From NCBI RefSeq assembly GCF_022484225.1, contig NZ_JAKVLT010000001.1:1901549-1965548 (forward strand): a stretch of DNA of 64,000 bases. The letters are read 5' to 3'. Positions 46,903-54,818 of this stretch are shown here, piece by piece (positions within the stretch are counted from its first letter, which is position 1; each line of letters starts with the position of its first letter). Origin of the DNA: Pseudoramibacter sp. (lineage in GTDB: Bacteria; Bacillota; Clostridia; Eubacteriales; Eubacteriaceae). The notes beneath the pieces are model-generated. The model was not told where the DNA came from, made no database searches, and saw nothing but the letters and a program-made list of their open reading frames with translations. The position numbers were made by a program, and so were the translations under genes.

Positions 46903-48060
46903 TTATTGACCGGAATTTTCGGAAGTTTCCGCCAAATAATCCGCAATCAGTTTTTCACACAGCGCCGTCACTTTTTCAGGCGCGTAGTCCTGGGCGGCCG
47001 TGTTCATGTTGTCCGCCATTTCTTCGACGATGCCCCGGTGTTTGATAAGATGGTCCACGACCCCCGGCAGTTCCGAGATATCCTGAACCCGAAGGCCCAT
47101 GCCGCTTTCTTCCAAAAATTCGGCGTTGCTCTCTTCCTGACCCGGATAGGTGTAGGGAATGAGCATGGGGATGCCCCTTAAAATCGCCTCAGTCGTCGTG
47201 AGGCCTCCGGGTTTAGTGACGATGATGTCGGAGCGGCTCATAAAATCTGAAATCTGTTCCACATAGCCGAACACTTCAGCCGTCGTTTTGGGATTTTTCC
47301 GCAGCGTCTGCCAGGGCGCGGCGGAGAGCTTCTCGGCCATCGCTTCGTTTTTTCCGCAGACAGCCAGCAGATGAATGGGGACTTCGGTCTGAAGCAGTGC
47401 TTCAAAAGCCACGGACATGTGCTTGTCGCCGAGGCTGCCGCCCATTAAGAGCACCGTGCCGCATGTCCTGTCTGTGCTGCAGCTGCTTCCTTTCTTTTCC
47501 TCAAATTCCTCCCGCACCGGAATACCGTAGGGGTAAATGATAGCCGGGTCGATGCCCCGTTCGATCATATCCGCCTTGGTGTAGGCGCTGCCTACGACGT
47601 AGGCGTTCACGTTCTGGCTCCTGTACACCCCGTGAAACTTGTAGTCCGTCACAATGGAGAGCAACGGGATGTGAAAGGCTTTCATGCCCTTGAGACGCCC
47701 GAGCACGTTGGTCACAAAGGGATGGGTCGAAATGAGCAGCACCGGCGAATCGTCGAGAATGAGGGACATGATCTCCGGCGAAATCAGGGCCGTGCCGACA
47801 TGGAAAATGCCCCGCTGAAACGCCGTCATCTTGTCGAATTTCCGGTACAGCAGGTCGTAAAGCTTCGGCGTCGTGCCGACCATTTTTTCGTACCCGCCGG
47901 TGATCATCTTGTTTAAGATTTTCGATGACGCCTTAAACGTGTCGACGATGCGCACGTCGTAGCCTCGGCGGCTCAGATTTTTCTGAAGGCTTTGGGCGGC
48001 CAGGTTGTGGCCGCCGCCCGTCGAAGCGGTAAAAATCAATACGATGTTTCGATGGCCCAT
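46903..48060 (-). CDS. UgtP/MGD-synthase-like diacylglycerol glycosyltransferase
   Basis: A 385-residue GT28-type peripheral membrane enzyme. The start VLIFTASTGGGHNLAAQSL carries the GGGH loop of monogalactosyldiacylglycerol synthase and UgtP families. VTDYKFHGVYRSQNVNAYVV, YPYGIPVREEF and the donor-binding segment IVTKPGGLTTTEAILRGIPM follow. It should add a hexose to diacylglycerol, producing glycolipids that can anchor lipoteichoic acid. It is third in a small operon after proB and a 50-residue membrane protein. Confidence 0.88.
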   Translation of the reverse strand: MGHRNIVLIFTASTGGGHNLAAQSLQKNLSRRGYDVRIVDTFKASSKILNKMITGGYEKMVGTTPKLYDLLYRKFDKMTAFQRGIFHVGTALISPEIMSLILDDSPVLLISTHPFVTNVLGRLKGMKAFHIPLLSIVTDYKFHGVYRSQNVNAYVVGSAYTKADMIERGIDPAIIYPYGIPVREEFEEKKGSSCSTDRTCGTVLLMGGSLGDKHMSVAFEALLQTEVPIHLLAVCGKNEAMAEKLSAAPWQTLRKNPKTTAEVFGYVEQISDFMSRSDIIVTKPGGLTTTEAILRGIPMLIPYTYPGQEESNAEFLEESGMGLRVQDISELPGVVDHLIKHRGIVEEMADNMNTAAQDYAPEKVTALCEKLIADYLAETSENSGQ

Positions 48061-48068
48061 GCTGTCAA

Positions 48069-48221
48069 TTAATCGTCAAAATCCTTTGAGAATCGGTAAT
48101 TGACACGCATGAGCTTGCCGCCTACTTTCTTTTCCCGGCGTTTTTCCAAACCGTAAACCATGCCGATGCCGATGGTCAGTCCTGCGATCACTGCTCCGAA
48201 AGCTGCAAAAAACTTTTTCAT
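48069..48221 (-). CDS. Small single-pass membrane protein, 50 residues
   Basis: The product begins MKKFFAAFGAVIAGLTIGIG with a hydrophobic helix (about 4-23), then a basic stretch (EKRREKKVGGK) and an acidic end (SKDFDD). The ATG overlaps the proB stop (ATGA) and has AGGAGG 8 bases upstream, so it is well placed for translation although short. No family is recognised. Its position between proB and the UgtP-like gene (8-base gap) suggests a role tied to the membrane enzyme, but this is only context. Confidence 0.75.
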   Translation of the reverse strand: MKKFFAAFGAVIAGLTIGIGMVYGLEKRREKKVGGKLMRVNYRFSKDFDD

Positions 48222-49084
48222 TGTCCGTCCTCCTGTTTAGGTTCTTCTTGGGTTTGCTTTTTTGTCTGATTCGATTTTTCCCCGCCTTTTTTTTGGCGGG
48301 CTTTAAATAATGTGCCGACGCGTTCGCCCTGAACAATCTGGTACAGGACGTTCAAATCGTCGCCGGAGGTGATCAGCGTCGGAATGCCGCGGTCTGCGGC
48401 GTAGCGCGCCGCCTCCAGTTTCGTGATCATGCCCCCGGTGCCAAGGTCCGATGCCGAGTGGTCGGCTAAGGCCATGAGTTCCGACGTAATAGTGTCGACC
48501 GTCTCAATCCGAACGGCGTCTTTGTTCTTATAAGGGTCCTTATCGTACAGCCCATCCACATCGGACAGGATCACGAGGCCGTCCGCGCCGATTAAATTGG
48601 CGGTCATCGCCGACAGCCGGTCGTTGTCTCCGAAACGTTCTTCTTCGATTTCATCGGTCGAGATGACATCGTTTTCGTTGACGATGGGGATGATCCCTTC
48701 CCGAAGCAGCGCCGCAAAGGTGTGCATGGCGTTGTGGCGCTTGATTTTATTGTAAAACACGTCTTTCGTCAAAAGAATCTGCGCGATGTTCTGATAGTAG
48801 CTGTCAAAAGAACGGTGGTACAGCTCCATTAACAGCCCCTGGCCCACAGATGCGGCCATCTGTTTTTCTTCGAGGGTCGTCGGCCTTTCGCTCATCCGCA
48901 GGCGGTACATGCCGCAGCCGATGGCCCCGGACGAAACCAGAATCAACCGTCTCCCTTCGTTTTCCAGATCTGTCAGCACCCGGGCCAGCTGGTCCATCTT
49001 GTGCAGATCGACGGTGCCGTTTTCGTGAGTCAGCGACGTCGTCCCGATCTTGATCACGAGAATTTGAGCTTCTGTCAAATTCAT
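48218..49084 (-). CDS. proB: Glutamate 5-kinase
   Basis: A 288-residue amino-acid kinase for the first step of proline synthesis. Motifs are ILVIKIGTTSLT (8-19), RLILVSSGAIGCGM, NENDVISTDEIEEERFGDND and LSDVDGLYDKDPYKNKDA. The C-terminal PUA domain of long ProB forms is absent; instead there is a Lys/Gln/Glu-rich tail (about 265-288). proA is not next to it, which is unusual. AGGAGG lies upstream of the ATG with slightly long spacing. Confidence 0.94.
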   Translation of the reverse strand: MNLTEAQILVIKIGTTSLTHENGTVDLHKMDQLARVLTDLENEGRRLILVSSGAIGCGMYRLRMSERPTTLEEKQMAASVGQGLLMELYHRSFDSYYQNIAQILLTKDVFYNKIKRHNAMHTFAALLREGIIPIVNENDVISTDEIEEERFGDNDRLSAMTANLIGADGLVILSDVDGLYDKDPYKNKDAVRIETVDTITSELMALADHSASDLGTGGMITKLEAARYAADRGIPTLITSGDDLNVLYQIVQGERVGTLFKARQKKGGEKSNQTKKQTQEEPKQEDGQ

Positions 49085-49138
49085 CTGTCTCTTATTATCC
49101 TCCCAATTCCTAATTTTTTTCTTTAAAGTGTGCTTTTC

Positions 49139-49167
49139 AGTTTAGCAAATCCGGCCCAATAATTCAA
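49139..49167 (-). promoter_or_regulatory. Promoter of proB operon
   Basis: TTGAAT (49167-49162), 17-base spacer, TAAACT (49144-49139) on the minus strand; the -35 overlaps the end of thiE. Confidence 0.65.
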
Positions 49168-49817
49168 GTTTGCGGAAAGCAGCGGTCTGAGAGGGTCCGC
49201 AGGGTCTTTGCCGCATGGAAGGGATCGGCCTGGGCGAACAGCGCTGAGATGACCGAAACGCCGCAGATGCCGGTGCCGGAAAGTTCGGGCAGATTGTCCG
49301 CCGTGATCCCGCCGATGGCGACCACTGGAATCGCCACCGCATCGCAGATCGCCTTGAGGGTCTCATGGCTGACTGCGCTGGCGTCGTCTTTGGTCCCGGT
49401 CGCGAAAACCGCGCCGACGCCGAGATAATCGGCGCCTTCCCGCTCTGCTTCCAACGCCTCTTTTACTGTCGAGACCGACACGCCGATGATCTTGTCACTG
49501 CCGAGCCGGGCCCGCACATCCATTGCCGCCATGTCGCTCTGCCCCACGTGCACGCCGTCAGCCCCGATGGCCTTGGCCACGTCCACGTTGTCGTTGACGA
49601 TAAAAGGCACGTGATACGCCGCACAGAGCTTCTGAATGACAGCGGCTTCTTTTTGAAAATCATCTGTATCCAGGTGTTTTTCCCGGAGCTGGAGCATGGT
49701 CGCCCCGCCCTTTAAAACCGCTTCCACGTCGTCGGACAGCTTTTTTTCGCCGAGCCATCTTCGGTCGGTGATGGCGTAAAGTCTCAGTGCTTCCGGTGCG
49801 AGTTTATCTGCGTTCAT
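49164..49817 (-). CDS. thiE: Thiamine-phosphate synthase
   Basis: A 217-residue TIM-barrel enzyme joining HMP-PP and thiazole phosphate. It has LRLYAITDRRWLG, GGATMLQLREKHLDT, PFIVNDNVDVAKAIGADGVH, VGQSDM, GADYLGVGAVFATGTK and VAIGGITADNLPEL, all conserved. It overlaps thiM by 14 bases. Together thiM and thiE form a thiazole-salvage pair; thiD, needed to make HMP-PP, is not adjacent. Confidence 0.96.
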   Translation of the reverse strand: MNADKLAPEALRLYAITDRRWLGEKKLSDDVEAVLKGGATMLQLREKHLDTDDFQKEAAVIQKLCAAYHVPFIVNDNVDVAKAIGADGVHVGQSDMAAMDVRARLGSDKIIGVSVSTVKEALEAEREGADYLGVGAVFATGTKDDASAVSHETLKAICDAVAIPVVAIGGITADNLPELSGTGICGVSVISALFAQADPFHAAKTLRTLSDRCFPQT

Positions 49818-50628
49818 ATCTGGCCTCCTTATTCAAATCTGCTTCATCCATGTGGTTCACAGCGTCGATGATGCGTCTGGCGTAGGTCGCGTTGCCTTCG
49901 TAGGGTGCCAGATGGCCGTAGGCGATTTCTCCGGCTGCGCCCATGGTGCATACGGCCGCCGCCACGGCTTCCAGCCGTTTTTCTGCCGGCGCCGACGCGG
50001 CAAAGGCCGCTGTCATCCCCGAAAGCTGACAGCCTGTGCCGGTGATGCGGCTCATTTCAGCGCGGCCGTTGTGAATGATATAAGCGTTTTTGCCGTCGCA
50101 CACCAGATCCGTCGCCCCGGTGGCCGCGACGACGCTGCCGGTCTTTTGGGCGAAAGCCTGCAGAAAGGCGAGGACTTCGTCTAAATTCGACGCGTCCACG
50201 GCGTCTTTTTCGTCGGCGTCCACCCCTTTTGCCTTGCCAGAGTGATTCGCGAGGGCTCTGATTTCCGAAATGTTGCCCCGGATCACCTCCGGTTCCACTT
50301 CCTCTAAAATCATCGCCGCCGCCCGGGTTCTCAGCGAGCTGGCCCCAGCGCCCACGGGGTCCAGCACCACGGGATGTCCCAGGCTTTTGGCCTTTTTCCC
50401 GGCGATGAGCATGCTCTGCACCGTCCGGTGGTTCAATGTCCCGATGTTCAGCGTCAGGCCCTGGCAGATGGCGGTGATGTCTTCCACTTCGTCCGCTTCG
50501 TCGGCCATGATCGGACTCCCCCCGCAGGCGAGGATCACATTGGCCACGTCGTTCACTGTGACGTAATTGGTGATGCAGTGAATCAGCGGATGTTTTTTGC
50601 GGGTTTCGGTTACATATTGTCCTAACAT
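49804..50628 (-). CDS. thiM: Hydroxyethylthiazole kinase
   Basis: A 274-residue kinase phosphorylating salvaged thiazole. Motifs are HPLIHCITNYVTVNDVAN at the N-terminus, LACGGSPIMADEADEVEDI, NIGTLN, VVLDPVGAGAS and the anion-hole GTGCQLSGMTAAFAA (about 213-227). AAAGGAGAG precedes the ATG. Only about 40 bases lie between this gene and the terminator upstream, and the conserved core of a TPP riboswitch is not there, unlike many thiM operons. Confidence 0.96.
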   Translation of the reverse strand: MLGQYVTETRKKHPLIHCITNYVTVNDVANVILACGGSPIMADEADEVEDITAICQGLTLNIGTLNHRTVQSMLIAGKKAKSLGHPVVLDPVGAGASSLRTRAAAMILEEVEPEVIRGNISEIRALANHSGKAKGVDADEKDAVDASNLDEVLAFLQAFAQKTGSVVAATGATDLVCDGKNAYIIHNGRAEMSRITGTGCQLSGMTAAFAASAPAEKRLEAVAAAVCTMGAAGEIAYGHLAPYEGNATYARRIIDAVNHMDEADLNKEARYERR

Positions 50629-50665
50629 TTTCTCTCCTTTTTTTTTTAAACTGCAAATTCAGATA

Positions 50666-50702
50666 CAAAAAAATCCGAATGGGGATGCCCGCATTCGGAT
50701 TC
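50666..50702 (-). terminator. Terminator upstream of thiM
   Basis: ATCCGAATG/CATTCGGAT stem with a 10-base loop and a run of T residues on the minus strand, ending the transcript of the gene at 50719-51714. Confidence 0.9.
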
Positions 50703-50718
50703 GGTTTTTAAGCTAATT

Positions 50719-51714
50719 TTACTTCAGGCCGTAACTGCTCTTTGACGCCACTGCGCCGCCCTGGAAGGTGATGTTCGCATTGGAATCTGAGCTGCCGTTG
50801 CCCTTCCAATAATATATCTGCACGTTGACCGTATTGCCCTGGGCGTCCTTGTAAGTGGATTCGGAAAGCTTGGTGCCGTCGCTGCCGACGAGCTGCTTGA
50901 CCTGATCGTAGGTCATGCCGTTGTTGATCTGATTGTACTGGGCCTGGGTGATGGTGCCTGCCTGGGCCGTGGCATCGGCCGTCGTGTTCGCCGTGTTGGT
51001 GTTCGACGCCGTATTATTGGTATTGGCCGTTGTTCCCGTCGAGCTGCTGCTCCCGGACGTGCTCTTCTTGCTGGAGCTGTTGGCGCTCTGGGTGCTCGAC
51101 GACGTGGTGCTGCTCTTGCTTAAGAACGGGATGCCGCCGTGATTTCTGAAATAGAGAAAATACGAGGCGGCTGCCGCTGCGACGACAATCAAAATAATGA
51201 TCAGCGCGATGAGCCCGCCCCTGCCTTTTTTGGCTTTCTTCGGCGGCGCTGCTGCGGTCTGGGCTGCTTCAGCCTGGGGCTGTTCCGGCGCTTCGTATCT
51301 TTTTTCTTCTGCCGGTTCCGCTTCCGGCGCTGGCGCTTCATCTGAGGCTTCCGGTTCGGCTTCTGCCGCTTCCGGCGCCTGGGCTTCCGCCCCGTCCGTT
51401 TCAGGGGCCTGGGACTCGGCCTGTTCTGCTTCCAGTTTCTGAAGTTCTCTGATCACGTTTTTGAACACCGGGGTGACGGCGCGCTTAAACGCGGTGATCA
51501 TCTGGGGGTCGTCGACCTGGATGACCATCCGGGTCTTGCCTTCTTCTGGAATCATATAGTCAATGCCAATGGGACCGTGTTCCGGATGCTTGCCTTCGAT
51601 ATGCAGGCTGTTTTCGTCCACCATGATATCTTCAACGCCCATGTTGGTCAGGGCGGCTTCAGACGAACGCATCCAGGCATCCAATTGCCCTTTGGCGGTT
51701 AGTGCCTGTCTCAT
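50719..51714 (-). CDS. Membrane protein with DUF3862/SmpA-like C-terminal domain
   Basis: A 331-residue modular protein. An N-terminal globular region (1-100) has IDYMIPEEGKTRMVIQVDDP. A Glu/Ala/Pro-rich acidic linker (about 105-165) and a Lys-rich stretch precede one TM helix (GLIALIIILIVVAAAAASYF, about 175-194). A Ser/Thr/Asn-rich spacer follows, then a C-terminal domain with ITQAQYNQINNGMTYDQVKQ and LVGSDGTKLSES, typical of DUF3862 or BamE/SmpA-like folds. ATG 51714 is chosen for its AGGAGG 9 bases upstream. The C-terminal domain should be outside the cell. It has a near-consensus promoter and a palindrome in its leader. Function is unknown. Confidence 0.82.
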   Translation of the reverse strand: MRQALTAKGQLDAWMRSSEAALTNMGVEDIMVDENSLHIEGKHPEHGPIGIDYMIPEEGKTRMVIQVDDPQMITAFKRAVTPVFKNVIRELQKLEAEQAESQAPETDGAEAQAPEAAEAEPEASDEAPAPEAEPAEEKRYEAPEQPQAEAAQTAAAPPKKAKKGRGGLIALIIILIVVAAAAASYFLYFRNHGGIPFLSKSSTTSSSTQSANSSSKKSTSGSSSSTGTTANTNNTASNTNTANTTADATAQAGTITQAQYNQINNGMTYDQVKQLVGSDGTKLSESTYKDAQGNTVNVQIYYWKGNGSSDSNANITFQGGAVASKSSYGLK

Positions 51715-51733
51715 AGATTTGCCTCCTGTATCA

Positions 51734-51749
51734 TATGTTTTCAAACATA
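51734..51749. promoter_or_regulatory. Inverted repeat in the leader of 50719-51714
   Basis: TATGTTT-TC-AAACATA, a perfect 7-2-7 palindrome located 14 bases downstream of the -10 box and just upstream of the ribosome binding site. It could be a repressor operator; the cognate regulator is unknown. Confidence 0.45.
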
Positions 51750-51762
51750 CTGCCTTTATTTT

Positions 51763-51791
51763 ATTTTATTCCATATAAATTTGCCTGTCAA
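51763..51791 (-). promoter_or_regulatory. Promoter of the DUF3862-like gene
   Basis: Perfect TTGACA (51791-51786), 17-base spacer, TAAAAT (51768-51763) on the minus strand. Confidence 0.87.
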
Positions 51792-51850
51792 GGCAAATAA
51801 TCGATTTCATCGCGATGAAAGGCCTTCTTACACGGATTTTACCCCGGATT

Positions 51851-51875
51851 TAAAAAAGGCCGCAGCGCGGCCTTA
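51851..51875 (-). terminator. Terminator after cysteine synthase gene
   Basis: AAGGCCGC-GCT-GCGGCCTT stem-loop followed by T residues on the minus strand, directly after the stop. Confidence 0.9.
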
Positions 51876-51877
51876 GC

Positions 51878-52807
51878 TTAATCTTCGAAAAGCGGGGTGC
51901 TGAAATAGCGTTCGCCGGTGTCCGGCAGCACGGTGACCACGGTTTTGCCCTTTCCCAGGCGCTTTGCGAGCTTCTGGGCCACAAACACGTTAGTGCCCGA
52001 TGAGATGCCGCACAAGAGTCCTTCTTTCCGGGCCAGTTTCCTGGACGTCGCAATCGCCTGTTCGTCGGTGACGATTTCGATTTCGTCGATGAGGCTTTTG
52101 TCGAGAATCGGCGGCATGACGCCGTCGCCGATGCCCATCTGCAGGTGGGAGCCGATTTTCCCGCCTGAGAGCAGCGCCGCGTGTTCCGGTTCTGCAGCAC
52201 AGATCAGCACGTCCGGGTACACTTTCCGCAGGGCCTTGCCGATGCCGGTAATGGTGCCCCCGGTGCCAAAGCCGGAGCAGAACGCGTCGATGGGCCCGTC
52301 CGCCTGTTCGGCGATTTCCCGGCCGGTGCCTTCGTAATGGGCCCGCCTGTTGTCCACATTGGCGAACTGGTTGGGCATGTAGCAGCGGGAATCTTCGGCC
52401 ACCATGGCCTTGGCCCTTTCGATGCAGCGGGCGATGCAGGCGCCGATGTCTCCGTCGTCGTGTTCCAGAATGAGCTTCGCGCCGTACTGCCTGATGAGCT
52501 TGCGCCGTTCTTCGCTGACGGAATCGGGCATGATGATCACCACGTCATAGCCCTTCACCGCGCCCACCATGGCCAGGCCGATGCCCTGGTTGCCGCTGGT
52601 AGGCTCCACGATCACTGATCCCGGCTTTAGGTCGCCGCGTTTTTCCGCCCCTTCGATCATTCTCAGGGCTGTGCGGGTCTTGATCGAGCCGCCGACCCCC
52701 AGGGCTTCCACTTTCACGAGAATGCGCGCGTCTTCCGGCGCCGTCATATGGTTTAACTGAACGAGGGGGGTGTGGCCCACCGCCTCTAAAATATTCTGAT
52801 AGATCAC
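51878..52807 (-). CDS. cysK: Cysteine synthase family PLP enzyme
   Basis: A 309-residue fold-type II PLP enzyme. The PLP lysine is in GVGGSIKTRTAL (Lys about 43), the substrate loop is EPTSGNQGIGLAM, the phosphate-binding loop is GFGTGGTITGIG, and the C-terminal SSGTNV region contacts PLP. The family usually has SVKDR and TSGNTG; SIKTR and TSGNQG mark a subgroup common in Clostridia, so sulfide may not be the only nucleophile. GTG 52807 has AAGGA 8 bases upstream. It is a single-gene unit with its own promoter and terminator. Confidence 0.9.
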   Translation of the reverse strand: MIYQNILEAVGHTPLVQLNHMTAPEDARILVKVEALGVGGSIKTRTALRMIEGAEKRGDLKPGSVIVEPTSGNQGIGLAMVGAVKGYDVVIIMPDSVSEERRKLIRQYGAKLILEHDDGDIGACIARCIERAKAMVAEDSRCYMPNQFANVDNRRAHYEGTGREIAEQADGPIDAFCSGFGTGGTITGIGKALRKVYPDVLICAAEPEHAALLSGGKIGSHLQMGIGDGVMPPILDKSLIDEIEIVTDEQAIATSRKLARKEGLLCGISSGTNVFVAQKLAKRLGKGKTVVTVLPDTGERYFSTPLFED

Positions 52808-52851
52808 CGATAAGTCCTTCTCTCCATATAAAATTAATTCATAGTAATCTT

Positions 52852-52880
52852 ATTATACTTGAAAAGCTTATCTTTTTAAA
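52852..52880 (-). promoter_or_regulatory. Promoter of cysteine synthase gene
   Basis: TTTAAA (52880-52875), 17-base spacer, perfect TATAAT (52857-52852) on the minus strand. Confidence 0.65.
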
Positions 52881-52903
52881 CCACAAATCCAGGGGCTTTA
52901 AAA

Positions 52904-53680
52904 TTAGGCCTGTGAATCTTTGAGCTGACCCGCGTAGTACGGCAGGGCGACGAAGGCGATGCCGCCGATCATGTTCCCGAGGGTGACGCTCAGCAGGTTG
53001 TAGAAATACCCGCCGACGGAAACGGCCTGGCCCGCCGGGTCGAACAGCGCCACGCTGAGCTGGGTCATGTTGGCCACGCTGTGTTCGTAGCCGCAGATGA
53101 CAAAAGCGAACAGGCACCAGAACACCATGATGAGCTTCGCGACGTCATTCTGGGTTCTGAAGGAGCTCCAGATGGCCAGACAGACGAGGACGTTGCATAG
53201 AATCCCGCGGATGACCAGCTGGCCGAAGGGCGCGGCCATCTTCGCCGCGGCCCCTGTGGCTAAAAACGTCGCGACCGCCGGAACGTTGAGCCCCGAAAAA
53301 TGAAACAGGGCCGCCAGCAGAAAAGAGCCGGCGAGGTTGCCGATCCAGCACACGATCCACAGCTTCACCGCATCCCCGAGGGTCACTTTTTTCTTCATGA
53401 CCCCGATGGACATCACGAGGTTGTTGCCGGTAAACAGCTCTGCCCCGGCGATGACGACTAGGCTCAGGGCGATGCCAAAGGCGGCCCCCATGACCACTTT
53501 GGTTCCCGGCGCTCCGTTCATGAGGCCGCCGACCACATTGATTAAAATATTTCCAAATCCGATATACGCCCCTGCGAGCATCGACAGCACAAAATAACCG
53601 CCGGGATTGCGGCCGAGCATCCCGCTCTTTGCTGCCGCCGCATTGGCCGCTGCGTCCACTTCTTTCTGATACATCTTCAC
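52904..53680 (-). CDS. Formate/nitrite transporter family channel
   Basis: A 258-residue membrane protein with six TM segments of the FNT fold. Family motifs are MLAGAYIGFGNILINVVGG near the N-terminus, AGAELFTGNNLVMSIGV, WIGNLAGSFLLAALF and GNMIGGIAFVALPYYAG. The pentameric channel conducts small monovalent anions. Formate is likely in a fermenter, but nitrite or hydrosulfide cannot be excluded; the neighbouring cysteine synthase makes the hydrosulfide idea worth testing. AGGAGG precedes the ATG. Upstream DNA (53681-53798) is AT-rich with several -10-like boxes and no clear terminator. Confidence 0.92.
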   Translation of the reverse strand: MKMYQKEVDAAANAAAAKSGMLGRNPGGYFVLSMLAGAYIGFGNILINVVGGLMNGAPGTKVVMGAAFGIALSLVVIAGAELFTGNNLVMSIGVMKKKVTLGDAVKLWIVCWIGNLAGSFLLAALFHFSGLNVPAVATFLATGAAAKMAAPFGQLVIRGILCNVLVCLAIWSSFRTQNDVAKLIMVFWCLFAFVICGYEHSVANMTQLSVALFDPAGQAVSVGGYFYNLLSVTLGNMIGGIAFVALPYYAGQLKDSQA

Positions 53681-53798
53681 TTCCTCCTGTAATCAGTTTG
53701 TTATGATTAAATTTATTATACAGGCTCGATGTTCAATTTTGGAAAATTTTTTGTATTATATTGCTAATTTATTGTCAATTAATATTTCTTTAAGTTTT

Positions 53799-54695
53799 CT
53801 AAAACAAATCCAATGCATTATCCAAATACAGGGCTTCCCGCACGTGGATCTGATATTCGGGCTTTACCATGTAAGACAAAATGAACTCTAACAGCAAGGC
53901 GCTGCCGAGGCCCCGGCCTTCGATCTTAAAATTTGAAAAGCCCATGGGCCGATACGTCTCTTGAATCTCCTTCACGCCGATAAAGCCCGGATTGGCCATG
54001 GCCTTGGAAAACCGGTAGCCGTCTTTCGCGCCGGGGGCCGTGCAGACGTGGTCTTTTCCGGGAAGGCCCAGGTTTTTCCGGCTCACGTCCCGGTAGCACG
54101 CCGCCCGCTCGGTGCAGCCGAAATCGCAGCATTCGTTGCACAGAAACTCGACTTTACTTTTTTCTTGTTCAGAAAGTTTAGAAAAGGCTGAAATTTTATT
54201 ATTTAATCTAAAATCCGGGACCGTGTAAGCGAATTCCGGGCGGTTGAGTTCTGTTTTAAATTTATTAAAATCCGTGATCACTTTCGTGGTCGACGAAACC
54301 AGATAAAGTTCCGGAAAATGCTTTTGAAGATAGGCCGTGAGTAAATCCGACGCAACGATGATTCCCTGTTTGATTTTACTTTTGGAAAGTTTTTCGCAAA
54401 GGGCGTTGCAGAAAGGATCGTCCAGATGTTTTTCCTCTAACAGTAAATTACTAAAAGTGAGCCGGACCGGAATGTGATCGCGATCCATCAGGGCAAACAC
54501 CGCATCAGGGGCCGCATCCCCCAGCTCCACGCGGCCGCCGCCCCACAGACAGCCTGCCGGCGCCCCGTAGACCGAGCCGATGTCGCACCAGTCGTAAAAA
54601 TATTCGGGATGCCCGCGGTAAACTTCAAGAAACGCCTTGTAAAATTCATAATGCTCAAAAAGTCCGGGAAGATGATAATGTGCCTTGGGATTCAA
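53799..54695 (-). CDS. Unknown protein with Cys cluster, possibly U32-like
   Basis: A 298-residue protein with no confident family. The middle (about 75-180) alternates strands and helices as in peptidase U32/TIM-barrel proteins (IPVRLTFSNLLLEE, GIIVASDLLTAYLQKHFPEL). A cysteine cluster, CNECCDFGCTERAACY (about 190-205), suggests a metal or iron-sulfur site. I start at TTG 54695, with AAGAGG 7 bases upstream; an ATG at 54743 would overlap the -10 box at 54732-54740. It is divergent from an iron-sulfur flavodoxin-ferredoxin gene, supporting a redox link. Confidence 0.7.
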   Translation of the reverse strand: MNPKAHYHLPGLFEHYEFYKAFLEVYRGHPEYFYDWCDIGSVYGAPAGCLWGGGRVELGDAAPDAVFALMDRDHIPVRLTFSNLLLEEKHLDDPFCNALCEKLSKSKIKQGIIVASDLLTAYLQKHFPELYLVSSTTKVITDFNKFKTELNRPEFAYTVPDFRLNNKISAFSKLSEQEKSKVEFLCNECCDFGCTERAACYRDVSRKNLGLPGKDHVCTAPGAKDGYRFSKAMANPGFIGVKEIQETYRPMGFSNFKIEGRGLGSALLLEFILSYMVKPEYQIHVREALYLDNALDLF

Positions 54696-54731
54696 CAGTC
54701 TGCCTCTTTTCAAAAATAAAATTTTATCCAA

Positions 54732-54740
54732 ATTATAGCA
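54732..54740 (-). promoter_or_regulatory. Extended -10 promoter of the Cys-cluster gene
   Basis: TG-C-TATAAT on the minus strand, about 35 bases before the TTG start. It argues against the upstream ATG. Confidence 0.6.
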
Positions 54741-54768
54741 CATCCCCTTTTTTCTCCGGCCGCAGATG

Positions 54769-54777
54769 TGCTATATT
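54769..54777 (+). promoter_or_regulatory. Extended -10 promoter of the EFR1-type gene
   Basis: TG-C-TATATT, 42 bases before the ATG at 54819; the -35 region is poor. Confidence 0.55.
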
Positions 54778-54779
54778 CA

Positions 54780-54796
54780 AATGATAATCATAAAAT
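54780..54796. promoter_or_regulatory. Possible Fur-type operator
   Basis: AATGATAATCATAAAAT immediately follows the plus-strand -10 box. The core AATGATAATCAT agrees with the Fur consensus centre; the right flank is degenerate. Position at the start point would allow iron-dependent repression of the flavodoxin-ferredoxin gene. Confidence 0.4.
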
Positions 54797-54818
54797 CATA
54801 TTTTTTGGGAGGGACACG

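Noticed and set aside
50629..50671. TPP riboswitch expected upstream of thiM
   Set aside because: Only about 43 bases separate thiM from an upstream terminator, and the conserved TPP core sequences are not present there.
54696..54743. ATG 54743 as start of the Cys-cluster protein
   Set aside because: It overlaps an extended -10 box and lacks a ribosome binding site; TTG 54695 has one.
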